The notes under the pieces are model-generated. The model was not told the DNA's origin. It worked only from the letters and a program-made list of their open reading frames with translations, and did not search any database. Below, in pieces: positions 21,874 through 33,345 of a stretch of 64,000 nucleotides of DNA. The DNA lies in NCBI GenBank assembly GCA_002786025.1, contig NHNW01000002.1:310001-374000 (forward strand), in the 5' to 3' direction. Position numbers and translations under genes: made by a program. How positions within the stretch are numbered: the first letter of the stretch is position 1; each line of letters begins with the position of its first letter. The DNA is from Zasmidium citrigriseum. Taxonomy: Eukaryota > Ascomycota > Dothideomycetes > Mycosphaerellales > Mycosphaerellaceae.

Positions 21874-23180
21874 ATGAAGATTCCTTCGCTCATTTTCTCG
21901 TTTCTCCCATTAGTGTTGGGCGGAGCAATTCGTCCAGGCTGCTCCACTACTACTGGTTTCAACTGCGTGACTTCCTATGCCACAACTCCAGTCCGCAATC
22001 CCAAGACTACATCCAAAACAACGACCCATACCTTTAGCTGGACGCGCACGGTTACGACGACACCGACTGTGACTACTACTCCGGCGACCCCAACAACGAC
22101 AGAGATCAGCAGCACCACAACAACTCTCACGAGCACTGCTGAGACCCCAGTCGTAAGTTTCCAAGAGCATCTAGCTTGTGTTCTCCGATTCTAAACGTGC
22201 GGCCAGGACACCACGATTACGATCGTTTCAGACACGACAACAGAAACGACGATAACAACCTCCAGTAAGTGGAACATATAGATACGAGGATGCTGTGCTG
22301 ATATTGACCAGCGACCACCCTACTCACAACCACCACATCGACCGTCACGACCACCTCATCCGGAACGACCACGGTCGGCACTGTCTCTGGCTTCACCCCA
22401 ATTGCATCGGTGCCATCGGTGCAACAGAACGGAGGCGGAACTCAGTTCAAACCACAGAAACGCGACCCTGCCCCAGATGCCGCTCCAGATGCTGTTCTCG
22501 AAGAGCGATGGGCTCCAAAGGGCAACGGCAAGGGCAAGGGCAGGAAAGCAGGCCCAAAACAATACCCCAGCGCGGTAACCTGCTATAAGAACGTCGATGT
22601 CAGAACAATTTACACATCGACGGTCTCTGCAACAGAGGCGTCCACAGTGACCGCGCCAACGCCGGCGGAGTCCACAATCATATCGACAACCACGCTAACT
22701 ACCTCGACCACCATCACTCCAGCGGCAACAACTCTGACAGCCAGCACCACCACAACACTCACGACAACGAGCACATCAACCTCCATTGTCAGCGAGTCTT
22801 CCACAGTCACCGAAACCACAACAACAACCTCCTTCGCCCCTCTCGCAACCGCCTACGGCGCCTGCAATTCCGACAACATGATCGATGCCGTCGGCGGCAA
22901 CTCAATCATCGATTTCCGAAGACCGAATAATGGAGCTTTCGTCGGCACCAACGACCAGAGCGCTGGGGCGTGCTGCAATTCTTGCCAGCAGACGACGGGC
23001 TGTTATGCCTTCGGCTATTCGATTGAGAGGATTCAGTATGGCTGCCTTCTCATTCAAGATACTGTTGATGCCTGTGACCCGACGGCGCAGAACTGGCAGT
23101 TCTTCCATGATTCGGCTTCCGGGCAGATTGTTGTCGGGAATGGCAATTGTGGGCAGGGGCAATGGCTTGGAAATCAGTAG
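21874..23180 (+). CDS. Secreted Thr-rich, mucin-like protein with Cys-rich C-terminus
   Basis: Exons 21874-22152, 22207-22264 and 22312-23180 give 401 residues. A signal peptide (MKIPSLIFSFLPLVLGGA) opens the protein. Two long Thr/Ser-rich regions (about 35-145 and 205-280) should be heavily O-glycosylated. They flank a basic Gly/Lys piece (KGNGKGKGRKAG) that could be a processing or binding site. The last 100 residues contain spaced cysteines (ACCNSCQQTTGCYAFGYS, GCLLIQDTVDAC) that look like a PAN/apple-like fold, used for carbohydrate or protein binding in other proteins. It is probably an extracellular or cell-wall protein. No enzyme motif seen. Confidence 0.82.
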
Positions 23181-23979
23181 ATTGGCAAGTGTGGAGGAAC
23201 AGCTTCTCCATGATACTGTCGAAGGCCCCCTCTTGACACTTTTGAGCATGAATAGAATACTTTCTTCAATATCCTGCCTATGCATCGGCATCCTCCACCA
23301 CGTAATGCAAAAGCCGAAGTACTAGACCAAAATGTCACTAATGCCGAGGTTAAGATGGCTCGGGATTGGTATGTCGGATTTAAGACAAGAAGCTTGGTGC
23401 TAGTCGAACACCGTCATGTCTTGAAAATCGAAAAGTGCGAACAAGAGTCGACCATCTCGCAATCCTCGTCTCAGATTGACTCGGAGTTGAGATTGTAGCC
23501 TTCCTCATGAGTCTGTTCGAAAGGATGGAGAGCTCGAGGCAGGCTTTCGCGAAATATGACTGCAGATGAAGTTCGTGAAGCTTTCTCATTTTGTTCCAGA
23601 GTTCGAAATGACTGTCAGAATGTCGATTTGGTATGTCCGAATGGTGAAGAAAGACGAGGTGAAGTCGAGAGAGAAGGGGACAATTTTGTCGAAAGGGGAA
23701 GGCTTTCGCGACAGACCACGTGAAAAGCGGGTCATCTGCGGCAGAGACAGCCGAGACTGGACGGCGATTGGAGCTCTGGCCGAGGGAGGTGAGCCGGGAG
23801 TATGCGCCTAATGATAGCCTTGGCCGGTAGCGGGGGAGCAACGGCGAGGTCGAGGCGAGTAAATAATCGTCCTCTTCTTGTCATCAGCCACGAGTACAAT
23901 TGTACATCTCCGCTCTTCCTCCTCGCGTCTCTTTCAGTAGAAGACGACGAGCTTCACATCAAATCTCCATCAATTGACA
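23181..23979. other. Intergenic
   Basis: About 800 bp. Overlapping short frames on both strands but no domain or splice structure. Holds the promoter of the next gene. Confidence 0.5.
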
Positions 23980-25762
23980 ATGGCAGCTCGACGAGCCATC
24001 TCCAGCCGGACACTGCAGAGCATCTCCCTCCGCCCAGCCGTAGCTCGATCCGCGCGAGTCGCCAGCAGAATGCCGCAGAGCCCCAACGCAACGCAGAACG
24101 CGGTGAGGAGAATACACGCCACCAGCCAGCACCTCGCCGCCGGGTCGACGACTGCTGCCACCTCTGCCGCCGAATACCCCACCACCCACGACAAGGTCTC
24201 GCAGCCATTAGACACGACCAACTTCCTCGACAACCAATTCGTCCCCTCCAAGACGTCGCAATGGATCGATCTCCACGACCCCGCCACCAACAACCTCGTC
24301 ACTCGTGTGCCGCAATCCACAGATGCGGAGCTCAAGGCGGCGGTGGACAGCGCTGAGAAGGCGTTCCCGGCGTGGAAAGCTACTAGCTTGCTGGCGAGAC
24401 AACAGATCATGTTCAAGTATGTGGCGTTGATCAGAGAACACTGGGACAGACTGGCAGCCAGCATCACGCTGGAGCAGGGCAAGACTTTTGCCGATGCCAA
24501 GGGCGATGTCCTGCGTGGACTGCAGGTCGCTGAGACGGCTTGCGGTATCACCACGCAGATGACGGGCGAGCTGCTGGAGGTTGCAAAGGACATGGAGACG
24601 AGGTCTTACCGGGAGCCACTCGGTATCGTCGCTGCCATCTGCCCTTTCAACTTCCCTGCTATGATTCCCCTCTGGACCATCCCAATCGCGACTGTCACTG
24701 GTAACACCTGCATCATCAAGCCCTCTGAGCGCGACCCCGGAGCTGCTATGATTCTTGCTGAGCTTGCCGAGAAGGCTGGCTTCCCACCAGGGGTGATCAA
24801 TATCATCCATGGATCGGCCAAGACAGTCGATTTCATTATCGACGAGCCACGCATCAAGGCCATCTCCTTCGTGGGCTCCAACAAGGCTGGAGAGTACATC
24901 TTCGCCCGTGGCAGTGCTCAGGGCAAGCGTGTGCAGGCCAACTTGGGCGCCAAGAACCACGCCGCGGTGCTTCCAGACTGCAACAAGAACCAGGCATTGA
25001 ACGCCATTGCTGGTGCTGCTTTTGGTGCGGCGGGTCAGAGGTGTATGGCCCTCAGCACGCTGGTTTTCGTTGGCGAGACCAAGGATTGGGCACCTGAGAT
25101 TGCTGAGAGAGCCAAGGAGTTGAGCATGAACGGTGGTTTTGAGGAGGGTGCGGACCTTGGACCAGTCATCTCGCCACAGGCGAAGAAGAGGATTGAAGAT
25201 ATCATTGGTACTGCTGAGAAGGAGGGTGCTACCATCGTTCTTGATGGCAGAGGCAAGAAGCCAGAGAAGTACCCCAACGGCAACTGGGTGCGCAATGCCA
25301 ATTTACACCCTCCCATGATTGAAAAGACTAACAACGTATCTTTAGGTCGGCCCCACAATCATCGCCAACGTAACCAAAGACATGACCTGCTACAAAGAAG
25401 AAATCTTCGGCCCCGTCCTCGTCTGCCTCAACGTCCCCACGCTCGACGAAGCCATCGAGCTGATCAACGAAAACGAATACGGCAACGGCACCGCCATCTT
25501 CACCTCCTCCGGCGCCACGGCCCTCAAATTCCAGAAAGAAATCGAGGCCGGCCAGGTCGGTATCAACGTCCCTATCCCCGTTCCGCTCCCCATGTTCAGC
25601 TTCACGGGCAACAAGAAGAGTGTTGCTGGCGGCGGTGCGAATACTTTCTATGGAAAGCCGGGTTTGGCATTTTATACGCAGTTGAAGACTGTGACGAGTT
25701 TCTGGAGGAGTGAGGATGCGGTTAGTACGAGGGCGAAGGTTAATATGCCGACGCAGTCGTAA
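23980..25762 (+). CDS. Mitochondrial methylmalonate-semialdehyde dehydrogenase (acylating)
   Basis: Exons 23980-25287 and 25346-25762, joined by a 58-nt intron (GTGCGC...CTTTAG), give 574 residues. The first 45 or so residues are rich in Arg and Ser without acids, a mitochondrial targeting signal. The rest is a full-length aldehyde dehydrogenase of the ALDH6/MmsA type. It shows [44 protein letters not shown] and the catalytic cysteine Cys355 in [12 protein letters not shown]. Other segments are EEIFGPVLV and [16 protein letters not shown]. The family converts methylmalonate or malonate semialdehyde with CoA and NAD+ into propionyl- or acetyl-CoA in valine, thymine and beta-alanine breakdown. 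The spliced junction NGNW-VGPTII restores a conserved segment. The long minus-strand frame opposite is a shadow. Confidence 0.96.
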
Positions 25763-26221
25763 GATGCGGGAGGGGGAGAATGTAAAATGAAATGTTAGGA
25801 AAGCATATGGGAGCATGAACGGTTTGAAGACATCTACGATAAGTGAAAAGCTCTACCATCTGATGATGCCTTATCCTTCCTCTCCACCGAACTCCATCAC
25901 TCTTCCCATTCTAAGACCTGTTCATGCAGCCACGGCCTGTGATTGATCTACATTCAAGCCGCCCGCTAATCAAGTTCAGGATCTCGAATGCTTCGCCTCG
26001 CACCTAAATTTCCTTGTGCATTCAGCTTTGGGGGCCCAATTCATTAGCGGCGCATGTTAGCGCCGTATCAGGATTGGGGACGGGCGAAGGAACGGCAGCA
26101 TCAAAACGTTGCCCATGCGCTCGCAAGGGTCTCTGCAACGGGAAGTGCACTTCCTGCACCTCTTCTCTGCCATCACGACTTCATCTCGGTCACAGTCGCG
26201 CAACCAGGCTGAGGAAACATC
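25763..26221. other. Intergenic with second GGCGC hairpin
   Basis: About 460 bp. A short inverted repeat GGCGC/GCGCC lies at 26049-26064, followed by TATCAGG, as also seen near 21035. The missing first exon of the next gene may lie here. Confidence 0.45.
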
Positions 26222-27022
26222 CTGTTCTTCTTGCGAATTCAAAGGAGCCATTCGCCATCCCCCAGAACGGGACCCAACATTGAAAGTGGACTGGAAGTCC
26301 GCGAGGACGCTGCAAGACTGCCAGAGCCGTATATCCCAGAGAGTCAGAAAGAAGCGACCAGCAGTCAATATTTCAACGGATCGATACCCAATGGACAGTA
26401 CTACGACCCCAAATTCCAACAGCAAACAATCGACCCCTCACAAGAACCAACGCAACGCCAACGGCAAAGAATCTGCGGCCTCACCCCCTTCCTCTTCGGC
26501 TTCTTCATCTCCCTCACAACAGCCATAATCGTCGGCGCAGCAGTAGGAGGCGGCGTGGGCGGCGTCCTAGCCTCCAAACCAGCAGCAACAGTCACCATAA
26601 CCCATACCATATCATCACCCACGGCCACATCCTCAACCATCGGCACAGCAGCAAACGGCACCCTCCTAAACTACACCGCGCCCCTCCCGACATCCATAAC
26701 CTCCCTCGCACTCCCCTGCCCTGCCATCGACGGAAATACCTACACGTCCACCAACGGCCAAACCTGGGCCGTCTCCTGCACCGTCGACGAGTACACCGGC
26801 GACATCGGCGCCATCTTAGCGTATAGCTATGGGGATTGTCTCGAGGCGTGCGCGGCGATGAATACCTGGCAACATGTCACTGCGTGCTCGAGAGTGCAGT
26901 TTTCGGCGTTTGTGGCAGAGAAGTTTGAGAGTGGGTGGGGGAATTGTTGGTTGAAGAATGGGAGTGCGTATACGACGGGGGCGGCGGCGGGGGATTTGAG
27001 TGCGAAGTTGGTTGGGGAGTGA
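26222..27022 (+). CDS. Single-pass membrane protein with extracellular Cys-rich domain; 5' exon unresolved
   Basis: An open frame from just after a TGA near 26220 to the stop at 27022. It has no ATG before the domain end, so a first exon joined by an intron ending before about 26270 is needed; I could not identify it. The order visible is: a polar cytosolic part containing SGLEVREDAARLPEPY; one strong membrane helix (FLFGFFISLTTAIIVGAAVGGGVGGV); a Thr/Ser-rich stalk; and an extracellular region with TWAVSCTVDEY, YGDCLEACAAMN, TACSRVQFSAF and GNCWLK. This layout is common in uncharacterised fungal surface proteins with an apple/PAN-like end. Function unknown. Confidence 0.72.
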   Translation: MFFLRIQRSHSPSPRTGPNIESGLEVREDAARLPEPYIPESQKEATSSQYFNGSIPNGQYYDPKFQQQTIDPSQEPTQRQRQRICGLTPFLFGFFISLTTAIIVGAAVGGGVGGVLASKPAATVTITHTISSPTATSSTIGTAANGTLLNYTAPLPTSITSLALPCPAIDGNTYTSTNGQTWAVSCTVDEYTGDIGAILAYSYGDCLEACAAMNTWQHVTACSRVQFSAFVAEKFESGWGNCWLKNGSAYTTGAAAGDLSAKLVGE

Positions 27023-27083
27023 GGGAGAGGGAAGAAGTGATGCGTTTGGGAATGATGAGAGATATACCCGTTTGTTATGCCTT

Positions 27084-27548
27084 TTATGATGAGGTTAGGT
27101 CTTGCACGCCCTCGCCGCCTGCTGGCCGCCTTGACACCCTCTGCTCGATCCCGTCGTATTCTCTCGCCTCCCTCGCCCTCAAACCCGCCCTGGCCATCAT
27201 CCGCAAAGCCTCATGCATTCCTTGTCTCTCCTCATCATCAATATCGCCCTCCCTCCGTCGAATAACCTCCCGCTCCAAAGCCCCCGCAAGCTCACCTTCT
27301 TGTTCTTCGTCGGTCGAGGATGGTATCAAGATCGTGAAGACTTCTTCACCGTGAGTATTGGTGATGGTGAGGTGGTCGTTGATTGCCAGCAGTGAGGATG
27401 TGTGGTTCTCCTGGTTCTTGAGCTGTTGACTTTCGTGGTGTTGTGTGCGGTCGTCGGTGTGCCCGTTCGTTTGATCGGACATCGTCAACGTTCCGTCGTT
27501 CTGAATGGTTTCTTGAGCGGACGTATTGCTGCTCGTAGATGAAGACAT
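27084..27548 (-). CDS. Small hydrophilic protein, function unknown
   Basis: One exon, 154 residues, ATG at 27548. Composition is protein-like: a Ser/Gln/His-rich N-terminal half, then an acidic and helical half with EDEEQEGELAGALEREVIRRR-type charge patterning and RMMARAGLRAREARE. No signal peptide, membrane segment or known domain. It might continue upstream, where other frames are open. I keep it as a plausible gene with modest confidence. Confidence 0.45.
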   Translation of the reverse strand: MSSSTSSNTSAQETIQNDGTLTMSDQTNGHTDDRTQHHESQQLKNQENHTSSLLAINDHLTITNTHGEEVFTILIPSSTDEEQEGELAGALEREVIRRREGDIDDEERQGMHEALRMMARAGLRAREAREYDGIEQRVSRRPAGGEGVQDLTSS

Positions 27549-28020
27549 GTTGAAGGAAGGCCCTTGGCGTGCTTAAGCTTCCATCGGTGACTTCGAGGTA
27601 GACGGAGATGTGCTCGAAATTGTGTCTGCAGCCTTGCCACAAAGTCCATTGCCATGTTGAGCTGTTCGTGAACAACGCATCTTCCATGCGCCTGACATCG
27701 CCACCACTGATGTATGGACACGAGGTAGTCATCTGGCGAAAGCAAACAGGGAGCAAAGACAGTTGTCGATCATCTGAGACAACGAAATCGACTGCTGATG
27801 TAAGACCTCATCGTTGAGATTGTGATATCTGACGTACAATTTGATCCCATACAATATGTGCGCTATCCCATTCATGTCGTATCTGCATACCAATGTGTGC
27901 AATCTATTCCTTCAGATGACCCGCGCCAGCATATGCTCGTAACTAGGTATATGCCAAGAACCATACAATTTCAGCCGTAGACAAGAAAAGTCGTGATGCG
28001 TCGTATCGAATGCTAGGCAT
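27549..28020. other. Intergenic
   Basis: 472 bp. A minus-strand frame runs through part of it but shows no recognisable domain. Confidence 0.4.
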
Positions 28021-29319
28021 TTAGCTGTCCGCTCGCTTCTTGCGGAGACTGCCAATACGCTTCTTGAGGCCTTCGCGCAAGCTTCCGCTCCGCCTGACGC
28101 CGACGTCAGCATCGTGGGTGTTGGCGTGCTCCATTTCGGCGTATTTGGCGTCGTCACCAGCGATGTGCACCGGATCTCTCGGGTCGAGGGTGCCGTTCGC
28201 CTTTGCCCTGTTGTAGTCCTTCATCAGGTGGCTACCTTCCTCCAATTCGATGCCGCTGTCGGTGATCTTGTGGGCCTTAAGGGCACGGTCGAGGGAGAAG
28301 GCGGGTTCGCTCTCACCCTTCAAGTCTTCTGGAGAATAGTCCTGCAAGTATGTTAGTATCGTCCACAGGCTTCAGACATGTTGGTACACACCTTTCCAGC
28401 CCAACGCTTGTAGCCAGGTCCGTCATTGTTCTCCTCATGCATGAGGTCTGCGCCCTCCTCGTAGTTGTACGTCCTGCCGAATCTATCGGGCATTCCAGGA
28501 GGCACGCTTGCAACCCCATCGAGAGGCTTGTGGCGCTCCACGGCATCCTTAATGCTCTCTTGTGGTGTGGCCTTCAAAGCCTCCTCGTTGCTAGTCTGCA
28601 ACGCTGCTACAGGCGAGCTCTTATAACTAGTATTCCTCGCAAGCAGTGCTGCATCGTAGGGACCCTCATGATGATATGCCCGACCTGCGATGGCAGGGTC
28701 AAGACGATCGATGGTATCTGGTCCAGGGATATGGCCCTTCCTCAGGTGTGGGCTGCGGTATGCCTTCTTGCTGTCTTTGCGGATGATCTCCAACGGCTCA
28801 TGGCTACGGTCGCCGGGATATCGCTCCTTAAGCGAGCTAGTACGGCGTCGATGGCGGTGGGCGGAAGAAGCGTTCGCTGAAGTCGCATCGTCATAAGATG
28901 GCGGGGGTTGCGAACGGCGGCGTGGAGAGTCCTTGTAGTCGGAGAAGGCCTCCGCGCGGTAGTCGGGGAAACGCTCACGCGGGCTGCTCCTCTGGCTGAT
29001 GGGACGCTCGGATGTACTTACTCCGTTCTTGCCGGATGGGGAGGTCTTTGGGGATCGTCGTCTCTCGGAGCTCTCGCGGAATGGATTGTTGGAGCTGAGC
29101 GAGTTGCGTGAAGGCGGCGTGGCCGGGCTGGTGGCCTTTTGGGTGGGCGAAAACGTGCTCCCGAAGTGAGTGTTTAGACCTGTCTCTTGGGATGGCTCGG
29201 GAGCGTTCATTGGGTCGATCAGGTAGGCGGCGGCCCTTTGTGAAGGAGGGAGGTCAGCTTTGTTTCAATGGGCGGTCCCTTGCAGGTGCTTACTCTTTGG
29301 AGCCCATTGCTTGAGCCAT
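28021..29319 (-). CDS. pal1: Pal1-family cell morphology protein
   Basis: Exons 29294-29319, 28392-29235 and 28021-28341 give 396 residues. The first exon encodes only MAQAMGSK plus a split codon; the first intron (58 nt) rejoins to AAAYLIDPMN. The N-terminal third is Ser/Pro/Arg-rich and disordered, with NPF (SNNPFRES), a motif bound by EH-domain endocytic proteins. The conserved Pal1 core follows: KGHIPGPDTIDRLD, YHHEGPYDAALLARN, SNEEALKATPQESIKDAVERH and YNYEEGADLMHE. Pal1 proteins sit at endocytic sites at the cell cortex and help keep cylindrical cell shape. The C-terminus is basic (GLKKRIGSLRKKR), fit for membrane contact; that is inference. Confidence 0.92.
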
Positions 29320-29708
29320 GGTGTTGATTAAGCTTCGTCAATATGTTTATTCAGTCCAATGGGTCAACAACAAGACGAAACGCTCAGATGGTGTGAGAAG
29401 AAGGAAGAGAGACAGGAACAGCAGGTCAAATACAGGCAGGAAGAACAGGACGAGTGCTCTTACGCGGCTTTCTCACCTTCGCGAGCTACCCGGCTGCTTC
29501 CCAGCGGTGGACCCATGACGCCAGCAGGGTCCGATCAATCCAAACTGGCCCAATGTTGAACAGTGCACGCTGCCAGCACGTGAATCCCACGGCGCGGCGA
29601 GCCTCGATTTGCGCGTCACGTCGAAATAGAGTTGCCGTCATCGTCAGGCACCGCGAACGCACCCACTGCCCCAAGCATCGAGACCAGGAACATCCACCCG
29701 GCCTCGTC
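29320..29708. promoter_or_regulatory. Divergent intergenic region (Pal1 / Usb1)
   Basis: 389 bp between divergent genes and so the site of both promoters. No specific elements called. Confidence 0.5.
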
Positions 29709-30681
29709 ATGGCGCTGGTCGACTACTCTGACTCCGACAGCGACCGCGCCCAATCCTCCCCGCCGGCCAAGAAACGCAAGGTCTCGGGCAGCGAGAAGGG
29801 GGAGGCTGAGTCCAAACTCCCTCCACTGCCTCCGGCGTTTCGTGATCTGTATTCCTCAACCGTGAGGACCAGCACCCAAGACGATCCATCTTTGCATGGA
29901 GGACGCAAGCGAGTGACGCCTCATGTCTCGGGGAATTGGCCTACGCACGTCTATCTTGAGTGTAAGTGATAGAAAGGGAGTACATTTCTCATTGCGTTAT
30001 GCATCTCCTTGGCAATGCTAATGCCGCAGAGGGTCTCCTGAGGAACGCGACTACGATCTGCTCTGTCTGATCGTGAGAGACGTGCAGCATGCACTCGACA
30101 ATGGATTTGAGCAGGTCCACAGTCTCCTGCAGAACGATCTTGGTGTCCCTCTCCCTCTCCATGTGTCACTGTCACGCCCACTCAGCCTCAAGACCGAGCA
30201 GAAAGACAAATTTCACAATCGCCTAAAAACAGTAACTGCGAGCTGCGGAGTGCGAGAGTTCTCCATTCGTCCAACAAACCTCATCTGGCATCCCAACGAA
30301 GACAAGACTCGCTGGTTCCTAGTTCTCAAGTTGGAACGCACTGAAGGAAAAGAACTGCCAAGATTGCTCAATGCTTGCAATCAATTGGCCAAGGACTTTG
30401 GTCAGCCTCTGCTGTACGAGGAAGCCAGCCGTACAAGTCCGAAGACTGAGAAGACCCATCAGTCTTCTGACGCGTTCCACATCAGCATTGCTTGGTCTCT
30501 ACAGTCGCCTAGTTCGCAGAGCTTGGAAGATCGAGCGGGTGGCTTGCAACAGGCTGTCTCCTCGGATTTGCGAAAGCGAGTCGGCAAGATGGACATCAAA
30601 TTCTCTGAAGTGAAGATTCGCATCGGGCAGGACGTGTCAGCCATTGCTCTACCAAAGCGGCGAAAGAATGATAATTCTTAG
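29709..30681 (+). CDS. usb1: Usb1/Mpn1 U6 snRNA 3'-end phosphodiesterase
   Basis: Exons 29709-29961 and 30032-30681 give 300 residues; the intron acceptor is the AG at 30030-30031, which restores [15 protein letters not shown]. The N-terminus carries a basic nuclear-type signal ([10 protein letters not shown]). The two catalytic H-x-S motifs of the 2H phosphoesterase fold are present: HVSLSR near residue 130 and HISIAW near residue 230. Usb1 trims the oligo-U tail of U6 snRNA and leaves a 2',3'-cyclic phosphate that protects U6 in the nucleus. Length fits the family. An alternative splice at the preceding CAG would create a stop, so it was rejected. Confidence 0.93.
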
Positions 30682-30882
30682 CGAGCCAGATAGCAGAAGC
30701 ATGCAGCCCAGCTGTGCCACGTCAACACTTCCATCTCCTCTGGACCGAGCAAAAGGACCTCGAGCTTCTCCGCGGGCGTCGGCTCCTATACTGGGTTGCA
30801 CCTATGCAAGCTCGCTGTTGAGCAGTCTGTGACTCAAATGTCGTGAGAGAGGCTCCGTTGGTGGGGCTTTTGCTTCAACACT

Positions 30883-31291
30883 ATGTACGCAGACTACCCC
30901 GAGATCACCGTCGAAGATCTCATCGTCTGTGCCGAGCGTGACACAGCACGGGGCATACCACTGGGCAAGTACATTTTATGTTTGAGGTGCAACAGTACCA
31001 GCATCTACAGTAAGTCGTCCTCTCGAAAGCTAGGAGCGAAGTCTTTGCTGATCACTCCAACTCGAAGGCAACATTTACCTCGCCGCCATCGTCATCGACT
31101 ACCAAGCCGCAGCCTCCCAACAAGATCACCTCCTCGATATCCTCAGATCTCTCTACGATAAGGATGGCTTCTACGAGGACTCGCCCTCACCTTCTTTTAT
31201 CGTACTTGGCGTGTTCAGTCCGTATGAGTCCGGCGGAATGATTCGCCACGGAGGCCCGCTCGGAGACAGTACTTCTATCAACAGCACATGA
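30883..31291 (+). CDS. Small protein, function unknown
   Basis: Exons 30883-31009 and 31068-31291 (58-nt intron) give 116 residues. The splice joins YS to NIYLAAIVIDYQAAASQQD smoothly. The protein starts MYADYPEITVEDLIVCAERD and ends with SPYESGGMIRHGGPLGD. No signal peptide or domain recognised. Composition and clean splice signals (GTAAGT...AAG) support a real gene. Confidence 0.6.
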
Positions 31292-31709
31292 TTGTAGCTA
31301 CGACGCAACATAAACATGAGGCGTGTTTATACTGAGCATTGCACGATAATGTCCAAGAATAGACATCTCGTGAAAGCTGCCCAGTCATAGGATCTGAATG
31401 AGGCTGAGCAGCTGGTTTTTGAAACACCCGACGCGGGGGAGAGCTTGCCTGATGGTTGCCTGGCGGACACCGAATTACAAAAAGTCCCAAGTGACCTTGC
31501 TCTACTCACCAGATTCAAAGCCAAAACAAGAAAGTCCATCGCAGCAAAGATGCTGCTTAGCAGTAGTCGCGCCTTCCTCAACGGCAAGTGAACAGTAAAG
31601 GCATGTGAGACATGCATGTGCCCCGTTTGCGTGACTGCTTTCAAGCAAACATTGCTCTGCACTTTCTCCCATCCGTGTTGACCATCAACAACAAGACCGC
31701 GGCATCAAC
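31292..31709. other. Intergenic
   Basis: 418 bp; nothing recognised. Some of it may be 5' UTR or an extra first exon of the next gene. Confidence 0.4.
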
Positions 31710-32832
31710 ATGTGCAGGCTCTGGCGTGAACAAAAGGACTGGGAGAGCGACCCATCTGTCATTAGGGGACACCGAAGTCGATACTACCAGCAGTGAGTTT
31801 GATCGACTTCCATGTGATGTGAAGCTCTCACTAACACCATGAAATAGGTTCAAAGGCCTTGAAGAGATACTGCTCGACTGTGTCGCACACGAGAGAGATG
31901 ATGCCAAATCCATCCAATGCGTCGTCGACTTCTTGATGCAGAGATGGCGGAATCCGCTCACTGAGCAAGGTACGTTATTCATCTCATCCTCATCATGATC
32001 CATCACTGACATCAATATAGAGGCCTTCACCGTCGCCCGCGAATACGTCGAAGACTCCAAAAGCCACTTCGCCCACTGGGCAACCTGGATTCCAACCACC
32101 CTGCTCACCTACTCCACCAAGAAACTCACCCCACGGCCGCCACCAATGCCCAACATCTGGCGACAGGACCACGTCAAAGAAACCTCCGATCCACAACCAC
32201 AGAGCCGCCTGCTGTCGCTCCCAGCGGAACTCCGGATCCAAATCCTCGAATACGCTGTCCAACCCTCGAAATCCACAACCCCCTTCGCAGACCCCTCCCA
32301 CGAACGAGGAATCATGGTCGGCACCCGCGCCTCCCTGCACCCACCCCTCTCCGTAACCTGCCGCCAACTCCGGCACGAAACCCTGCCCATCTTCTACTCA
32401 ACAAACACCTTCATCTTCTTCATCGACACCTTCCCCGCCCTAACAAAAGCCCGAACCTGGCTCTCCTACCTCACAGACAAATACGTCTCCCACCTCCAAA
32501 ACATCCTCTTCTTGGGCTTCGATCGCGTCTCCCTCCTCCATCTCCTCGGCATGACTGTCCCGCATGGGGTGGCGATGGCGTTGGGGGGGATGTATGAGCT
32601 CAGGCCTGTAAGGCTGGCGATGAATTTGAGGAGTTTGACGATGGAGCTTGAGACGGAGGTGCCCAACGGTGGAGACTGGCTGATCAGGTGGGAGGAGATT
32701 ATGCAGCATCTCAGAGACTGTTTGAAAGGAATGGAGGTTGGAGAGGCGCATCTGAATGCTATAGTGGGGGAGTTTGGGAGGGGCGTGGAGGATTTGGGAC
32801 ATAGGGGGAGGAGGGTGGAGTGGTTTGCTTGA
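31710..32832 (+). CDS. F-box-like / 2EXR-type protein
   Basis: Exons 31710-31792, 31848-31969 and 32021-32832 give 338 residues. Introns of 55 and 51 nt restore an unbroken frame from MCRLWREQKDWES through SRYYQQFKGLEEILLDCVAHE and TEQEAFTVAREYVED. The N-terminal 130 residues are helical with no recognised domain. Near residue 133 comes LLSLPAELRIQILEYAV, the F-box-like motif, followed by HPPLSVTCRQLRHETLPIFY, its usual partner. The region between resembles the fungal 2EXR/F-box group, whose function is unknown. This is the second of three genes in the window with this motif. Confidence 0.8.
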
Positions 32833-33345
32833 GTGAAAAGCAGAAGGGAACTGCAGCAAAATCTGTTAGACGGAATAGAACGCAATGATGCTGCGAAGAA
32901 GGATGAGTGGCTTTGGGCGTTTGAAAGAGAACGTCGTAAGGACTTATAGAGCACTGGTAAGGCGAACTCAATGAGATGGAAAAAGAGCTTTCTCCACCAC
33001 TGAACGTCAGTCATTCTCCTTAGATTCGACACCGTCAAACAGCACATCCCGCGTCATTCTCTACGATCCCTCGACATCATCATCTCCACCTCAACGACTT
33101 TCTCTCATCCATGAAGAAGTTGCAAAATAGCATGGAGTAATACAGGATTTCTGAGAAAGAGAATTGAGTGTCCTGCTTGTTGACAAGCAACGCTGAGCGT
33201 ATAGACAGATGCATGTCGACCAAGGCTGAATACGAAAACGCTGGATCATGATGGCCGACTCCCGCCATTCGGAAAGCAAATCAAATGTCAGGTTAACCAA
33301 CATGCTTTGCCCCTTTCCTACTCCAATTTCACTATTCTCGTCTAC

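Noticed and set aside
24208..24960. 250-codon minus-strand frame opposite the MMSDH gene
   Set aside because: It lies wholly under a well-supported dehydrogenase; a shadow of its codon bias.
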